NCBI GenBank assembly: GCA_021396245.1
Contig: WNYE01000006.1
Location: 186,001-250,000, forward strand
Direction of reading: 5' to 3'
Length of the DNA: 64,000 nt
Origin: Sporothrix humicola
Lineage: Eukaryota; Ascomycota; Sordariomycetes; Ophiostomatales; Ophiostomataceae
Shown here: positions 35,333-46,804 of the stretch, in pieces
How the letters are laid out: every line of letters begins with the position of its first letter
Position numbering within the stretch: the stretch's first letter is position 1
Made by a program: the position numbers and the translations under genes
Notes under the pieces: model-generated
What the model was told of the DNA's origin: nothing
Database searches by the model: none
The model's input: only the letters and a program-made list of their open reading frames with translations

Positions 35333-37711
35333 TTAGAATGGACTCCGGCCGCCAGCAAGACGAACAAAGCTGTATGGCACATTCTGTCCAACCAGCAGCC
35401 TCAATGTCTCGACCGTCGTGAAGGCGTTGACATCGGACGAACCGTAGACTGCGAATCCACTCTGCTCGGCCACGGCGCCAGGATCGCCCTTTCGTGATCC
35501 AAAAGAGCCGTTGCTCGAGTCGGCAGCGAGGTCGAGGAACACTTTGCGTGTGCTGCTTGCACTGGCAGAAGGTGTCGTGGAATCATCTGTAGGGGCCGGC
35601 TTGTTCGAGCCAAAAACACGGAGCAAAAGGCCGACTAGGTTGCCCTTCTCGGGAGCGAGTGCGCTAATAAACACAAATGGCGAGGCCGAGTCGTCATGTG
35701 CACTGACTGTCCGTGCCTTTTGCAGGCTCTCGAGCGAGTTGAAAGGCTCAATGATGAGGTCACCAGCTAATGCTGGAGGGGTCTTGAAGCCGACAGTGTA
35801 GACCTTGCTGATGCGCAGCGCACCTAGCGCGAAGATGGCACTAGCGGCATCGTCCGAGGACGAGGCAAGAACAACGGCGGTCCGGCCAAAGTAGGCGGAT
35901 GGGGCGAGGTCGCGGGTAAGTGTGCTCAAGATACCGCGCCATGATGCATTATCGAAAACGAGCTGTGTGTTTGGTGGCAGAGCTCCGTTGCCTCCGAGTC
36001 CAGAATGATTGTTACCATTGGCCGAATCATTCTGGTGGTGATAGGGACTGGATGGCTCGGAAACTTCGGTAGATGTAGGCGGAGAGGCGGATGGGCGGAC
36101 AATTATCGTGTCGAATATGCCGATAACCCGGGCAGCTTCGGTCAAGATCGGGCCCGATCCGTCGCCTAGGGATGAGAAGAAGTTGCTTTTGGAGATAAGG
36201 CTGGCGTAGGACAGCGGTGGGTGAAGATATGCGCCGCCGAAATTCTTCTGGTTGCACCAGGTCTCCACACGGTTCGGTCCTTTTGGTTGCTGTTCCACGA
36301 CAGCGAATTGGTGAGGCAGTCCGAGCTCATTGAAACATTTGACATAGAATGGCGCCTGTGGTGTTCCGCTGCGGCTCGAGGGGCTTGTGATGCCGTATAT
36401 AATCTTCTTGGGTAGCTGACCAAGCATCGACAACGCAGCATTCGTTTCGGCAGCGCTCATCTGTCCAGGGGCGGCAATAACGGGGAGAAGTGGGTGTGTG
36501 ATTGGTGAGAAGACGCGGTTTTGTGTACGAGAGAATTGACCCATCTCGCCCATGTTAACAGCCGACAATGGAGGGCCGTTAGGGTGTTCTGCGCGTATCT
36601 TGGAGCGGAAGTATTCGAGCTCAAAGTTCTCGTTGCGGTCGTTGGTGTTGGCGATCATCTTGACGATATCGGCGTACTTGCATGACTCGGCGTAGATGGT
36701 TTGTGCTTCTGGTGTTGGCCACTTGAGAGTGCCTGAGAAGTCGTGGTACGCAGACATAATGCGGCTGTTGCCACGTTTTTCATACAAGCTCTTCCGGATG
36801 GTCTCGGGAAGCCACAGCTCAACATCGATGTACTCCACACCCCACTGGATGGCACGGTACAGGTACTGGTAATACAAGTCGGGGTTGTCCATGGGGAAAC
36901 GGCCATTTTCGCGTTGGCAGCGTGTTGTGAGGATGATTGGAAGCTCGGTGCGCTGGCGTAATGTCATGACCTGCTCGCCAACATAGCTGAGACTGGGTAC
37001 TGCCGCAAAGGTACCGTCGACCAGAGGCTCTTTCAGTAAGTCGACACGGATTTCAACAGCGTCAGATCCGACTGTTAGGATGTCAATGTTGGGTAGTGCA
37101 ACTCGTACATCGGGGAATGTGGTGGAAATAAAGTAGGTCCGCGGCTTGTCCATTAATGTCTGGTGATGGTTGATCTGGCCGAGGGTAAAGGAAATAAACC
37201 GAGACAAGTCGCGACGGAAGAAGGGCGCATTTGTGTAGAGGAACTCGTAGTCGCACTGTTCAGAAAGCGTGCTGTCTGGCGGCATGCCCAAGCTCACGCA
37301 GTGTGCATTGATGGCAACCACCAGGTCTCTGTTCCTTGAGCTGATGTCGGTTTTGGCGTTGTCGGCGTAGATTCCAATCACTCGTTCCTTGTCTGCTAAT
37401 GATATCTCCTCAAAATTCTGTCGTTTGCAGAACGGCTTCCCAAGAACTTCGGCGAAGACAGAAACTATATCCTCTTGGTCGCGACCGTAAATGATGACGG
37501 CAATGCGTGTGTCGCCACGTTGTGGGCCGCTGCCGAATTTGCTGCCGATGGCGAGGCCAGACATGGAAACTGAGGCGTCAAGATTTGAGTCCGCAGCCTC
37601 CGGGCCACTGGATGAGCTGTCTGATTCTCTGATATCCATCATGTCGCTTCCAACGGCGGCCTGCCGTGGTACTCCTGTTGGCACAGAAGGCATCTGCTGG
37701 ACCGCAGCCAT
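35333..37711 (-). CDS. quinate repressor-like protein (QutR/qa-1S type)
   Basis: A single-exon 792-residue protein built like the C-terminal three domains of the AROM polypeptide, the known architecture of the quinate pathway repressors QutR and qa-1S. Residues about 65-190 match the shikimate-kinase part but have no Walker A P-loop. Residues about 195-420 are a type I dehydroquinase domain: AVEIRVDLL, DVELW (Glu298), AYHDFSG (His323), ADIVKMI (Lys351, the Schiff-base position) and the closing SRTQNRVFSPITHPLLP. Residues about 435-780 correspond to shikimate dehydrogenase but lack the SxSPxxHN, the catalytic Lys (FGGAYLHPPLSYASL) and a GAGG-type NADP loop. The protein should bind pathway metabolites and inhibit an activator of the QutA type rather than catalyse. 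No other quinate utilisation gene lies in the window. A catabolic dehydroquinase role is less likely given the architecture. Confidence 0.88.
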   Translation of the reverse strand: MAAVQQMPSVPTGVPRQAAVGSDMMDIRESDSSSSGPEAADSNLDASVSMSGLAIGSKFGSGPQRGDTRIAVIIYGRDQEDIVSVFAEVLGKPFCKRQNFEEISLADKERVIGIYADNAKTDISSRNRDLVVAINAHCVSLGMPPDSTLSEQCDYEFLYTNAPFFRRDLSRFISFTLGQINHHQTLMDKPRTYFISTTFPDVRVALPNIDILTVGSDAVEIRVDLLKEPLVDGTFAAVPSLSYVGEQVMTLRQRTELPIILTTRCQRENGRFPMDNPDLYYQYLYRAIQWGVEYIDVELWLPETIRKSLYEKRGNSRIMSAYHDFSGTLKWPTPEAQTIYAESCKYADIVKMIANTNDRNENFELEYFRSKIRAEHPNGPPLSAVNMGEMGQFSRTQNRVFSPITHPLLPVIAAPGQMSAAETNAALSMLGQLPKKIIYGITSPSSRSGTPQAPFYVKCFNELGLPHQFAVVEQQPKGPNRVETWCNQKNFGGAYLHPPLSYASLISKSNFFSSLGDGSGPILTEAARVIGIFDTIIVRPSASPPTSTEVSEPSSPYHHQNDSANGNNHSGLGGNGALPPNTQLVFDNASWRGILSTLTRDLAPSAYFGRTAVVLASSSDDAASAIFALGALRISKVYTVGFKTPPALAGDLIIEPFNSLESLQKARTVSAHDDSASPFVFISALAPEKGNLVGLLLRVFGSNKPAPTDDSTTPSASASSTRKVFLDLAADSSNGSFGSRKGDPGAVAEQSGFAVYGSSDVNAFTTVETLRLLVGQNVPYSFVRLAGGRSPF

Positions 37712-40700
37712 GCTTCTGGCCGGTCCGTTTGATAAGTCGACGGTGAGATATGTCGTCGAGGACTGTCGACAGTTGTCCGTTTAGTGAATTGTGTATGTTA
37801 AGAGGCACTCGCTTTGAACTGGCGATGACTATAGTTTTGAAGATGAGTAGGCTAGATTTGTGAAGCGAAATAGTTGCATATCCTGCTGTCCAATGTTGGT
37901 GAAGCCCTTGATGTCGTTTGCGAAATGCCCGATGCAGCTCTGTCCAGGGTATAAGACGAGCCTCGTAAAACAAGTCGCTGTGGTGTGAAGGTATGAAAGT
38001 AAGTAGGTTGGGTATTAGAGGAGCAGTCTAGCCGCAATTTGACAGGCAGTTTCAGAAAAGAAAGGCGGGATTTGTGTGAGTGAAGGTGGAATAGTTCGGG
38101 TGGAATATCGGGCTGCAGGTGGAATATTTGATACAGCCGGAATTTGACGTGATTCTGATATTAGGGGGATGAGAGGAGAAGAAAGAAAAATGATGAGAGC
38201 CGAAGAACGTTACACTTCAGACCAAAAAACGACTGTAGTGGACGGGCAGTGAAAGTATATGAGATGAAATGCAATGCAGGCCACAAGGCGAATAGGATGG
38301 CGGGTTGCAGGTTATAGAGCGGCAAAGGCAGTGAGAGAGAAAGTAGAGTAAAGAGCAGTACAAAAGACACGAGGAACAAGAGTGAATAAGGCGGAAGAGT
38401 AAAGGGCAGTGAGAAGGTGGGAGTGAAGCGGGTCGACGGAATAAGCGCTTTGATGGTATGGAGCCTGGCCGGCACGACTGGAGAGATATTCCGCCTTCGT
38501 GGGGAGGTGTGCTTCGACTGCCAGCAAGCGAGGCGCAACGGTGCCGCGAGAGGCGGTGCAGGCAGTTGGTGCAGGAGAAAAGTGTGCAAAGTGTGCAGGC
38601 AAGGACGGGACGAGACCAAACAAAGTCTAGAAGTCTGGCAACTGACAGCGGAGGAGAGACGGCCGCGCCGTTAGGCGACAAGACAACCAAGATTAGAGGC
38701 CGGGGAAGGGGAGAAAGGGAAGATAAGGAAAGCGGGAGAAATTGGCAGTGGATCAGGCGAGACGGTGCGGTGCGGACCAGCTGGGAAACGTCGTGTGCGT
38801 GTCGGGGTTGGACAGGAGAAATTCTTCCCAAGATCGCATGTGCTCGGCGAAGTCGACGGCCGCGCGCTGTATTGAGATTCCGTGTACGAGAAACAGGGCC
38901 AGCATAAGACGAAATGCGCCGAGTAGATGGACAACGGGGGTGCTGTGCGTGGAGCGGTAGTTGAGAGGCTGATCTCAGCACAAGGAACCGATGTTGGTTG
39001 TTGACACAAATTGTGTGGGTAGTGGTGTGGTCTGGCGATGGTGATGCTCGGAGATGATGGGAAGGAGTAGCGCAAAAGAGGGGGGAAGGCACGTTGATAT
39101 GTTGAGGCCAGGGGGTCTCTTCGAAGACGGTCGTTCTTTCCAGTTTGTGAGATCAAATCGCAACAACCGCAGGAGAGACGCCGGGCATCTGGAGCATGGC
39201 CAGTCGGACGTACTTTCCTAGACGGGGACGGAAGTGTGGGCGTATTGAGGAGGCAAGTTGGGGAAGGTGTTCGCTGTTTCGCTTCCCTGGAAGGTCCGTC
39301 TGGCTGCAATTGCCTTATTTGTGTTGTTGTGATGATCGCGCTTTCCTTCCAGTCCTTCGTGTCCAAGCGTTCACGTAATATAGAAAGATATCCGATCCAG
39401 GACCTTCATCGCCACCGGTAGGAGATGTATCGAGTGAAGGAAGAAGACATTGATCAACCTGTTCGATGCTGTGTGGAATTGCGCAAAGGGATTGGGTTAG
39501 GACCGGGGTGCCAAAATATTTCGCCGATGGGAGGCTTGACCTTTTGCGAACAGGTGGCTGTCATGCAGGACCAGGTCGCTCCTTCCTCCTAGTTCCCTAA
39601 ACCATGGCTTACTTTACTAGCTTCCATAGTGCCGCTTCTACGCTTGCAATTGGAGGAAGCAGCGACCCGACCTACGATCTTATGGGGCATTTTGCTGGAA
39701 CTGCTTCCCACTGTGCCGTAGCAGTGGCAAGAAACCGAAAGGACTGACAGGACAGGCCAGGCGATACTCCCCGCCCTGGAGCTTGTGATTTAGTTAGGGG
39801 CGTTTCTTGTCAAAGCCAGCCCATGAAATAACCGTTCCATATCCACCCCGCAAGAGAGAACAGGGCCTGTCTGTGCACCATGCCCGGCTTGGCCAAGCTC
39901 CTTGTCTCCAGGGAAGTCGCGACGGGGATATGCTCCAATTAGTAGCCAGAACAGGCAAGAGCCAGAGTTGATGGAATTTGGGGAAGGAAGGACCTCACTT
40001 TGGGCTACTCCCTACGCCGTAAGATTACAAAGCTCACGAGCACGAGGCAAGAAACAGAAACTGATTGTAAACACGCGAAGATGTCCGAAAACCCGTATCA
40101 TCAAGTATCCAGTCCAGGACCACATGCCAACACGGGAGCATGCTCCGTCCTTGCACAGGGCCACGAATTGTTCCACCACAGACGCACGAAGATCCGCTGG
40201 ATCTGCCAGGGTCTCGTTCAACCCTTCCCTTGGGCCACGCCGCGAACGGCCAAAAATCTCGAGCACGTCGTCCCACACCAGAAAAGAAGTCCAGAAACCC
40301 AAATATGCAGACAGGACCCAAACAAGACCCGAGCCGCACGACTCTGTGATAAGAGTCGGGCATCCTCCAGCTAACGATGCGGAACCACAGTCTGGGAACA
40401 CGCAGATTAGAGCTGGCCACTCATGGGCGAATACGAGCTTCCGTGGTAAGACGCTCGTTGTTACCCTGTCGAATGGCAAGCGAGATCTTGCAGGCCAGAC
40501 GCCGTATGTGTCACGGAGAATGCGCGGAGAGGTTAACAGCTGGTATAATGGCGGATAAGCATGAAGTTGACGAATCTCTGAAAGAACAAGATATTTCCTG
40601 GGTATCTCTCAAGAAGGCAACAATACGGCAATAGGTGATCAGCACTGCATGTGGTATCCTCAATATCTTCCTTTGCTCCTACGATATGTAACTAACATGA

Positions 40701-43180
40701 ATCTTTGTCTAGCTCTGGCCGCTCTGAATGACCGCCTTCCACCAACGTCGAATGTCTCTGACAGCAAGGACCGGGGAGCAGAAACGGTAGCTAAGCACTT
40801 TCAGGAACACAAGGGTCCTTATGTCTTGAGGGCTGGTTGATTGATTTTCCACCCGTCCACTCGGATGTCAGTGTTCGTCGGAGGGCTCTCTTGCCCGAAC
40901 GGGATGCCCGGAGCCATGTCGAAAAATGACGACCTACGAACAGACGACAGACGACAAAACAACCTCAGTTTGAGAAAGAACAAAAAGACCAGACCAACAC
41001 TCAAAAGAACTGCAACGCCATGCGAGGCTGGCTCATTCATCTGGGCTAGTTGCCCCACACCACTAATGCTCCCAAGAAGTCCTCAAAGACAGTTTCGCCG
41101 GCGTCCCCAGTGTAGCCCAAGGACGAATGATTCTCCGCCAATGAGACACAGCCAAAGTGGTGCTGGTGTCCGAGGCTCCACGGAGATCTGACATTCTATG
41201 GGGGAATTGCAACAATACTTGACATCGAGAGAAAAGAGGAAAAGGCAAAGGTCGTGAGACGATAGCTTCTTGGATATCGTTGGCCTCTTGGGTTGAAAGA
41301 GGGCCAAGGGAGGCCCGTCAAGGATTCACAACAACAGTGCAGAAAGCTGCAAAGAAGCACCCGGTGCAGCCAGCCGTCTTTCAGTCACTGACACGACGAA
41401 AATGCCTGCAATATACACTACAGCATCTGTTAATTGGGATTGCAGCGGGCGGTGGCATCTTCAAGTCGGGCACCCAGCCTCATACGAGAAGACAAAGTGC
41501 AAGTGCATGAGAGGACGGGCTGACCTTGGAGATTGAAAGTCCTTGGATGATCTAAATGTCCCTCTTATTTTTTTATTTTTTTTTTTGCTGGCAAATGGTC
41601 GCACGACATGGCAGACAATGGGTTTTACGAACCCCCATCACAACTTGCGTCTCTCTTGTCGAAGTCCTGTCCCTGTTTGTCACTGTAGGTTGTGCATTTT
41701 GCTACCCGGCTTGCGGTGTCTCTTGTGTCTTTTAATAGTTATTGGCCATGCAAGAGGCTACACACGACACAGGGATCGAATGGAAAATGTCCGACGGGTA
41801 TGCCGTGTTTGCTATTTTTTACCTCTCATCTCTGTGCTTTTCTACCTGCTTTCCTGCATCTCGTGCCTTTTATCCAAATTAATCTCCATGCGAAAGGGCA
41901 TGTCCCGCAGGACTTGTCGTTGCATTTCGCAGTGCATCTTGGCCCCGAATGGAGCCATCGTCTTCCCATTGCTCTGACGCCCCGCCTTTTTCTTCTTGTC
42001 TTTTCTCTTTCATCTTTCACTCAGAAAACATGCCAACAGGCTGAATGCCGGCGACGGTACGGAACCATGTCCTCGGGATTCCCATTATCTCGCCAACCTG
42101 AGAGCCGCTTAAATCTGGCACTTGTCTTTGTTCATATTTTCTCTCCTATTTTTCTTTATTCTTTCGTCCCTTCGAGATGATCTCGGCCTATTTGCTCCCC
42201 GCCCGTTTCAAGTGTTTCTATTCTTAGGCGGTCGAGAGTTTGCGGCTTGAAACAATCTACAGTCCATATTTTCAAACAAGATGAACCGGAGAGGAGCCAA
42301 ACCCGCCACCGATCTCATCCCGAGTCAGGCCCCATCCCTTGTCAACAGATCATGAAAAATCGCTTTGAAGCCTTAATACGGAACGCATCCGGTCCCGACA
42401 AGATTTCATGGTTTCTTTGTTTGCCAGAGTTTTCATATTCCCCTTGCATATCCACCCCCATGCTGTTCGTTGAGAACAGACAGATGACTTTTCACACCAA
42501 AAACAAAACAATGTTGGCAAGTGTCAATAGTAGAGTCACGAGCTGTCAAAAGTCAGAAAGGCGTCTAATTTATTTTCTCCTTTCAACATCATATCCTATC
42601 TTGACGTTTAACGATCGCCAAAGACAAGTGTCAGACTCGGTCAGTCGAATATGGAGCACACAGCCACTTACATCACCTCTGAATCATTTTTCTCCGCTGA
42701 ATCAGAGGCACCCGAGGACGACTAGGGAGAAACTCGGTCATGGCACGTTTTACGGGAGCAAAACGGAGCAGGAAACGGGCATTGGATGTGATGACACCCC
42801 CGCATTGGTCCCGAGAAATGCTAATGCCGAAAAGAACCAAGGGCATCCGGCCGGGCTTAAGAGGCAGGTTTGGATCGCAGATAGCGGGTGTTGATGTCCG
42901 CGAAAGCCCCATCTTTGGTCTTGGCCCAACCGCACTAAAACGAATGAACAAGCGGACAAAAAAGGGCAAGTTGGTGACATGACTCGGGGCACTGCATTTA
43001 AAGAAACTAGTCTTGATTTCTTCAAACCCGATATTCAGAACGCAAATTATCGTCAACTATCGTCAACTCGATCAATTGAACATCTCGACTCATTTTCGGC
43101 TTCATTTTCTTCATCAATCGGCACTTACACCATAATCTCACCCTCATCCTTCGTCTCCACCCCACACTCCCACGCTCACA
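37712..43180. other. 5.5-kb region without a recognisable gene
   Basis: The QutR-like leader occupies the left part: the + strand is purine-rich from about 38160 to 38770, so it is CT-rich in the gene's sense. The region 41550-42180 is pyrimidine-rich on the + strand, upstream of the aldo/keto reductase. Frames such as + 39902-40558 and + 42247-42894 look random, with no motif. Just before the aldo/keto reductase, short TCGTCAACT direct repeats occur near 43049-43070. Confidence 0.6.
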
Positions 43181-44338
43181 ATGCCGAAGCAGTTTGACCC
43201 CGCGCCGGAGCCGGTGTCGGAGCTGGGCCGTTTCCGGATCCTGTCGACCAACTCGAGCCTGCGGGTGTCGCCGCTGGCGCTGGGGGCGATGTCGATTGGC
43301 GATGCGTGGAACGACTTTATGGGCAGCATGGACAAGGAGGCGTCGTTCAAGCTGCTGGACGGGTTCGTGGCCAAGGGCGGCAACTTTATCGACACGGCCA
43401 ACAACTACCAAAACGAGCAATCCGAAACATGGCTGGGCGAGTGGATGACGGCGCGGCAGAACCGCGACCAGATGGTGATTGCGACAAAGTACACGTCGGA
43501 CTACCGGTGCTGGGAGGTGGGCAAGAACATGAGCCCCAACAACTCGGGCAACGGGAGGCGCAGCATGCGCAACAGCCTCAAGGACTCGCTGCGCAAGCTG
43601 CAGACGGACTATGTCGACATCTTCTATCTGCACTGGTGGGATTATTCCACCTCAATTCCCGAGATCATGGACGGCCTGCACGCGCTCGTGCAGTCCGGGC
43701 AGGTCATGTACCTGGGCGTGTCGGACACGCCGGCGTGGCTGGTCAGCGCGTGCAACACGTATGCCGAGGCGCACGGCAAGACGCCCTTTAGCATCTACCA
43801 GGGCCGCTGGAACGTGATGATCCGCGACATGGAGCGCGACATTATCCCGATGGCGCGTCATTTCGGCATGGCGATTGCGCCGTGGGACGTGCTGGGCGGC
43901 GGCAAGTTCCAGTCCAAGGAGGCCATGGCAAAGCGCAAGGCCGAGGGCGAAGGGCTCAGGACGCTTTTTGACACGCCGACGGCGGGCCGGCAGTCGGACG
44001 AGGAGCTGGCGTTTAGCGAGGCGCTGGCCAAGGTCGCCGACGAGCACGGCGTGACGTCTGTGACGACGATTGCTCTTGCCTATGTCCTGTCCAAAGCGCC
44101 GCGGGTGTTTCCCGTGCTCGGCGGCCGCAAGATCGAGCACTGGGACGACAACATCAAGGCGCTGACGATCCAGCTGACGGACGCGCAGATCGAGTACCTG
44201 GAGAGCGTCAAGCCGTTCGACTACGGCTTCCCGCACGACTTTACGGGCCGCGACCCGCTGATCACGGGCGTGTCGACGGGCCAGGTGGAGATGGGCTGCA
44301 AGGTGGACTACTCGCAGCCACTGACACGGCGGAATTAG
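43181..44338 (+). CDS. aldo/keto reductase, aryl-alcohol dehydrogenase/norsolorinic acid reductase-like
   Basis: A predicted cytosolic NADPH-dependent carbonyl reductase of 385 residues, single exon, with ATG at 43181 after a C/A-rich leader. The AKR catalytic tetrad is visible: Asp71 and Tyr76 in FIDTANNYQNEQSE, Lys103 in VIATKYTSDY and His151 in IFYLHWWD. The sequence NNYQNEQSE and the C-terminal GGRKIEHWDDNIKALTIQLT are typical of the Aad/NorB group of fungal AKR9 enzymes. NorB-like members occur both in secondary-metabolite clusters and as stand-alone aryl-alcohol dehydrogenases. No polyketide synthase or other cluster gene is nearby, so a general detoxifying reductase is the simpler reading. 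It is convergent with the amidohydrolase gene, 141 bases apart. Confidence 0.9.
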   Translation: MPKQFDPAPEPVSELGRFRILSTNSSLRVSPLALGAMSIGDAWNDFMGSMDKEASFKLLDGFVAKGGNFIDTANNYQNEQSETWLGEWMTARQNRDQMVIATKYTSDYRCWEVGKNMSPNNSGNGRRSMRNSLKDSLRKLQTDYVDIFYLHWWDYSTSIPEIMDGLHALVQSGQVMYLGVSDTPAWLVSACNTYAEAHGKTPFSIYQGRWNVMIRDMERDIIPMARHFGMAIAPWDVLGGGKFQSKEAMAKRKAEGEGLRTLFDTPTAGRQSDEELAFSEALAKVADEHGVTSVTTIALAYVLSKAPRVFPVLGGRKIEHWDDNIKALTIQLTDAQIEYLESVKPFDYGFPHDFTGRDPLITGVSTGQVEMGCKVDYSQPLTRRN

Positions 44339-44413
44339 AGTGTGGGCGAAGTGTGCCATGATAGATTAAAGCCAGGTAGACTTTGTTTTAGATCACTGTT
44401 ATACGATATATGA

Positions 44414-44419
44414 AATAAA
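44414..44419 (+). terminator. AATAAA poly(A)-type signal of the aldo/keto reductase
   Basis: AATAAA 76 bases after the stop codon in an AT-rich stretch between two convergent genes. Confidence 0.45.
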
Positions 44420-44479
44420 ATTTAAAATTTAAAAACAAGACAAAGATCGCTTTTTATGATGTCATTTGGGAGACTGTTC

Positions 44480-46411
44480 TCACAACTCTCCTGGAATGTG
44501 CTCTCTCTTGTAGACTTGTGTTCCTCCAACCCACGTCTCACGCACCTTCATACTCCTAAGATCCTCCAGATCGTACTCGGCCAGTGGCCGGTCAAGGACG
44601 ACCCAGTCTGCCAGTGCTCCAGGCTGGATCACGCCGGCGCGGCCCTCCAAGAATGCGCCGTATGCCGGGCCCTGTGTAAAGCCGACCAGCGCTTCACTCA
44701 GCGACAACGCCTCTGACGGGTACCATGGTTCCTTGGTGCCGTTTGTGCTCAGGCCGGTGTGCGGGCTCCGCCGGGCCACGGCCGCATAGATGCCCTGGAA
44801 CGGGTCTGGCGGCTCAATGGGGAAGTCGCTGCCGAGGACTGGCGGCGGTAGCCCGTCCCTGAAAAAGGAGCGCATGCGGTACGCCTCGTCGCGCGTTCTC
44901 ACGGGGCCCAGGCGCTTGGCGGCATATGCCATGTCAGACGTGGCATGGGTCGGCTGGATCGACGGCACGATGCCCAGGGCGTGGATGCGCGCCTGGTCGT
45001 GCACGTCGATGATCTGGGCGTGCTCGATGCGGAAGCGGAAGCGGTCACGTTGGCAGTCGGCAAGCGGTCCGGCGGGCGGCTGGCACAGGTCGACGAGGGC
45101 GGCATCAAATGCGTTGACGGCGTAGCGGTTGGCCAGGTCGCCAATGGCGTGGATGTTGACCTGGAAACCGGCGGCGGCCCAGTCGTGGGTCAGCTGAGTC
45201 AAGACAGACGCATTCACCAGGAGCGATCCCGACATGTCGGGGCGGTCGCTGTAGGGCTCGATCATGGCGCTGCCCCAGCTGCCGAGTGCCCCATCGGCAA
45301 ACAGTTTAACGCTGCGGATCGACAGGAAATCGCTGCGGCCCTCTTGCTGACGCATCACGCTGACGTCGTCCGGGCAGAACGTGTTGCGCTCCAGACACTC
45401 GGCCATGGCATAGACGCGCATCGTCCAGCCCTCGTCCATGTCGCCGTGTTCGCTCAGGCCTGCCAGCTCCTGGTACAGCTTCAGATCCTCAGGCACGACG
45501 CCGGCATCGTGCATCCCGACTAGCCCCATGGTGCGCATCTCCCGCATTGCCTGCCGAATGTACTCCGTCTTGGTCTCCTTGCTCGGCTTGGGGTACTTTG
45601 AGAGCACCAGATCCATGGCGTTGTCGCAAAACACGCCCAATCCGGGGTCCCTCACAATCTCGCCGCCCGGCACGTCCTGCAAGTCCTCGGGCAGCAGGTC
45701 AATCACGGCCTGCGACACCCAGACGCAGTGGCTGTCCACGCGGTCGAGCATAATGTACATGCCCCTCAGCTCCTTTGAATCCAGCAACTTGGCCGTCGGC
45801 ATGCCACCCATGACCATTTGGTCCCAGCCGTACCCTCGCAGCCACTTGTCCGCAGAACCAGCGCCCGGGTGTGCCTCCAAAAACGTGTGCAGGCGGTGGC
45901 GCACGTCCGTGTCGTCCGACGATCCGAAAAGGTCCGCCGACGACAAGAACTCGCCATAGGCAATCAAGTGGCCGTGGCCGTCCCAAAGACCCGGGATGAC
46001 ATGGCCCTTTTCGATCGAGGCGGATGCCGCAGTGTCAGCGTCGAGGCTGCCAAGTGATCCAACGCTAGTGAAGCGTCCGTCCTTGACGCTGAAGCATTGC
46101 GGGCTCAATCCCGATTCCAAAGACAATCCTATATGGTCGTCGGCAAGTGTTGTGACGCTGTCATAGCAGTATGTTGCAATTGACGGCACGGCTACTGCCG
46201 GCGCCGACTTTGGCGCCGACACTGCCCACGGCAGCTCGCCGCCTCTCAAATAAAGGCCGGCCAGCGCCAATCCGCCGGCTGCAGCAATACTCGCCAGTCC
46301 CAAAGGTGACCATCCTGAAGTTGAGGCCGGCGTTGAAGAAGAAGCTGGCGGTTTCTCTCTGTCGCTCCGAGGTCGAGTCTCGGGAGCCATGTCGGTAGTG
46401 GGTGTTGACAT
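44480..46411 (-). CDS. membrane-anchored YtcJ-type amidohydrolase
   Basis: A 643-residue, single-exon metal-dependent hydrolase of the amidohydrolase-3 family. After a polar, Pro/Ser-rich N-terminus, a hydrophobic segment (about residues 34-56) predicts a signal anchor. The metal-binding pattern is complete: HxH in GLWDGHGHLIAYG (His146, His148), the later His in NIHAIGD and RIEHAQI, and the Asp in GSDFPIEPPDPFQG. The C-terminal strand segment ADWVVLDRPL matches the composite domain of the superfamily. The substrate is unknown; YtcJ-like members include formamide and exoenzyme-like hydrolases but most are uncharacterised. Length is somewhat above bacterial members because of the membrane-anchor extension. 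Its 3' end is 141 bases from the aldo/keto reductase 3' end. Confidence 0.88.
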   Translation of the reverse strand: MSTPTTDMAPETRPRSDREKPPASSSTPASTSGWSPLGLASIAAAGGLALAGLYLRGGELPWAVSAPKSAPAVAVPSIATYCYDSVTTLADDHIGLSLESGLSPQCFSVKDGRFTSVGSLGSLDADTAASASIEKGHVIPGLWDGHGHLIAYGEFLSSADLFGSSDDTDVRHRLHTFLEAHPGAGSADKWLRGYGWDQMVMGGMPTAKLLDSKELRGMYIMLDRVDSHCVWVSQAVIDLLPEDLQDVPGGEIVRDPGLGVFCDNAMDLVLSKYPKPSKETKTEYIRQAMREMRTMGLVGMHDAGVVPEDLKLYQELAGLSEHGDMDEGWTMRVYAMAECLERNTFCPDDVSVMRQQEGRSDFLSIRSVKLFADGALGSWGSAMIEPYSDRPDMSGSLLVNASVLTQLTHDWAAAGFQVNIHAIGDLANRYAVNAFDAALVDLCQPPAGPLADCQRDRFRFRIEHAQIIDVHDQARIHALGIVPSIQPTHATSDMAYAAKRLGPVRTRDEAYRMRSFFRDGLPPPVLGSDFPIEPPDPFQGIYAAVARRSPHTGLSTNGTKEPWYPSEALSLSEALVGFTQGPAYGAFLEGRAGVIQPGALADWVVLDRPLAEYDLEDLRSMKVRETWVGGTQVYKREHIPGEL

Positions 46412-46784
46412 GAATTCTGTTGTGTGCTGATTGATATCAGTGTCGTGTGATCCTCATTGGGTGTGGTTGAGCACTCCTTCTTTTCGACCTCTTCGGCTCC
46501 CTTCCGAGGTCGCAGGTGAAGGTGGAGATGGAAGGTACGCTGTGCAGCTTTCGGCAGGAGCTGTGGGCGACTGGTGAGGGGATGTCGCATGTCCCGATAA
46601 GGAAGGTAAGCACAGATAAGAGCTTGGAAGTGGGCAACACAAATCGACGAGTCCACAAGATCCACAGCCTCGCCAGACGTCATAACACGAAAGAGTCATC
46701 AAATGAGGTGAATGCATCTCAATAATGCAGTATTTCATTGAGAATTTGCTCATATTTGTTTTATATTGTTTTTTTTTCTCATGG

Positions 46785-46804
46785 TTTTTTTTAAAAAAAA
46801 AAAA
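46785..46804. repeat. T8A12 homopolymer tract
   Basis: Eight T followed by twelve A. It is part of an AT-rich stretch that also carries T-runs at 46769-46777 and 46825-46835, and a small TGTTGC/GCAACA hairpin at 46839-46857. Confidence 0.9.

Noticed and set aside
39902..40558. 218-codon + strand frame in the 5.5-kb gap
   Set aside because: Arg/Ser/Thr-rich with no hydrophobic core or motif, no codon bias like the neighbouring genes, and no sensible promoter or splice sites.
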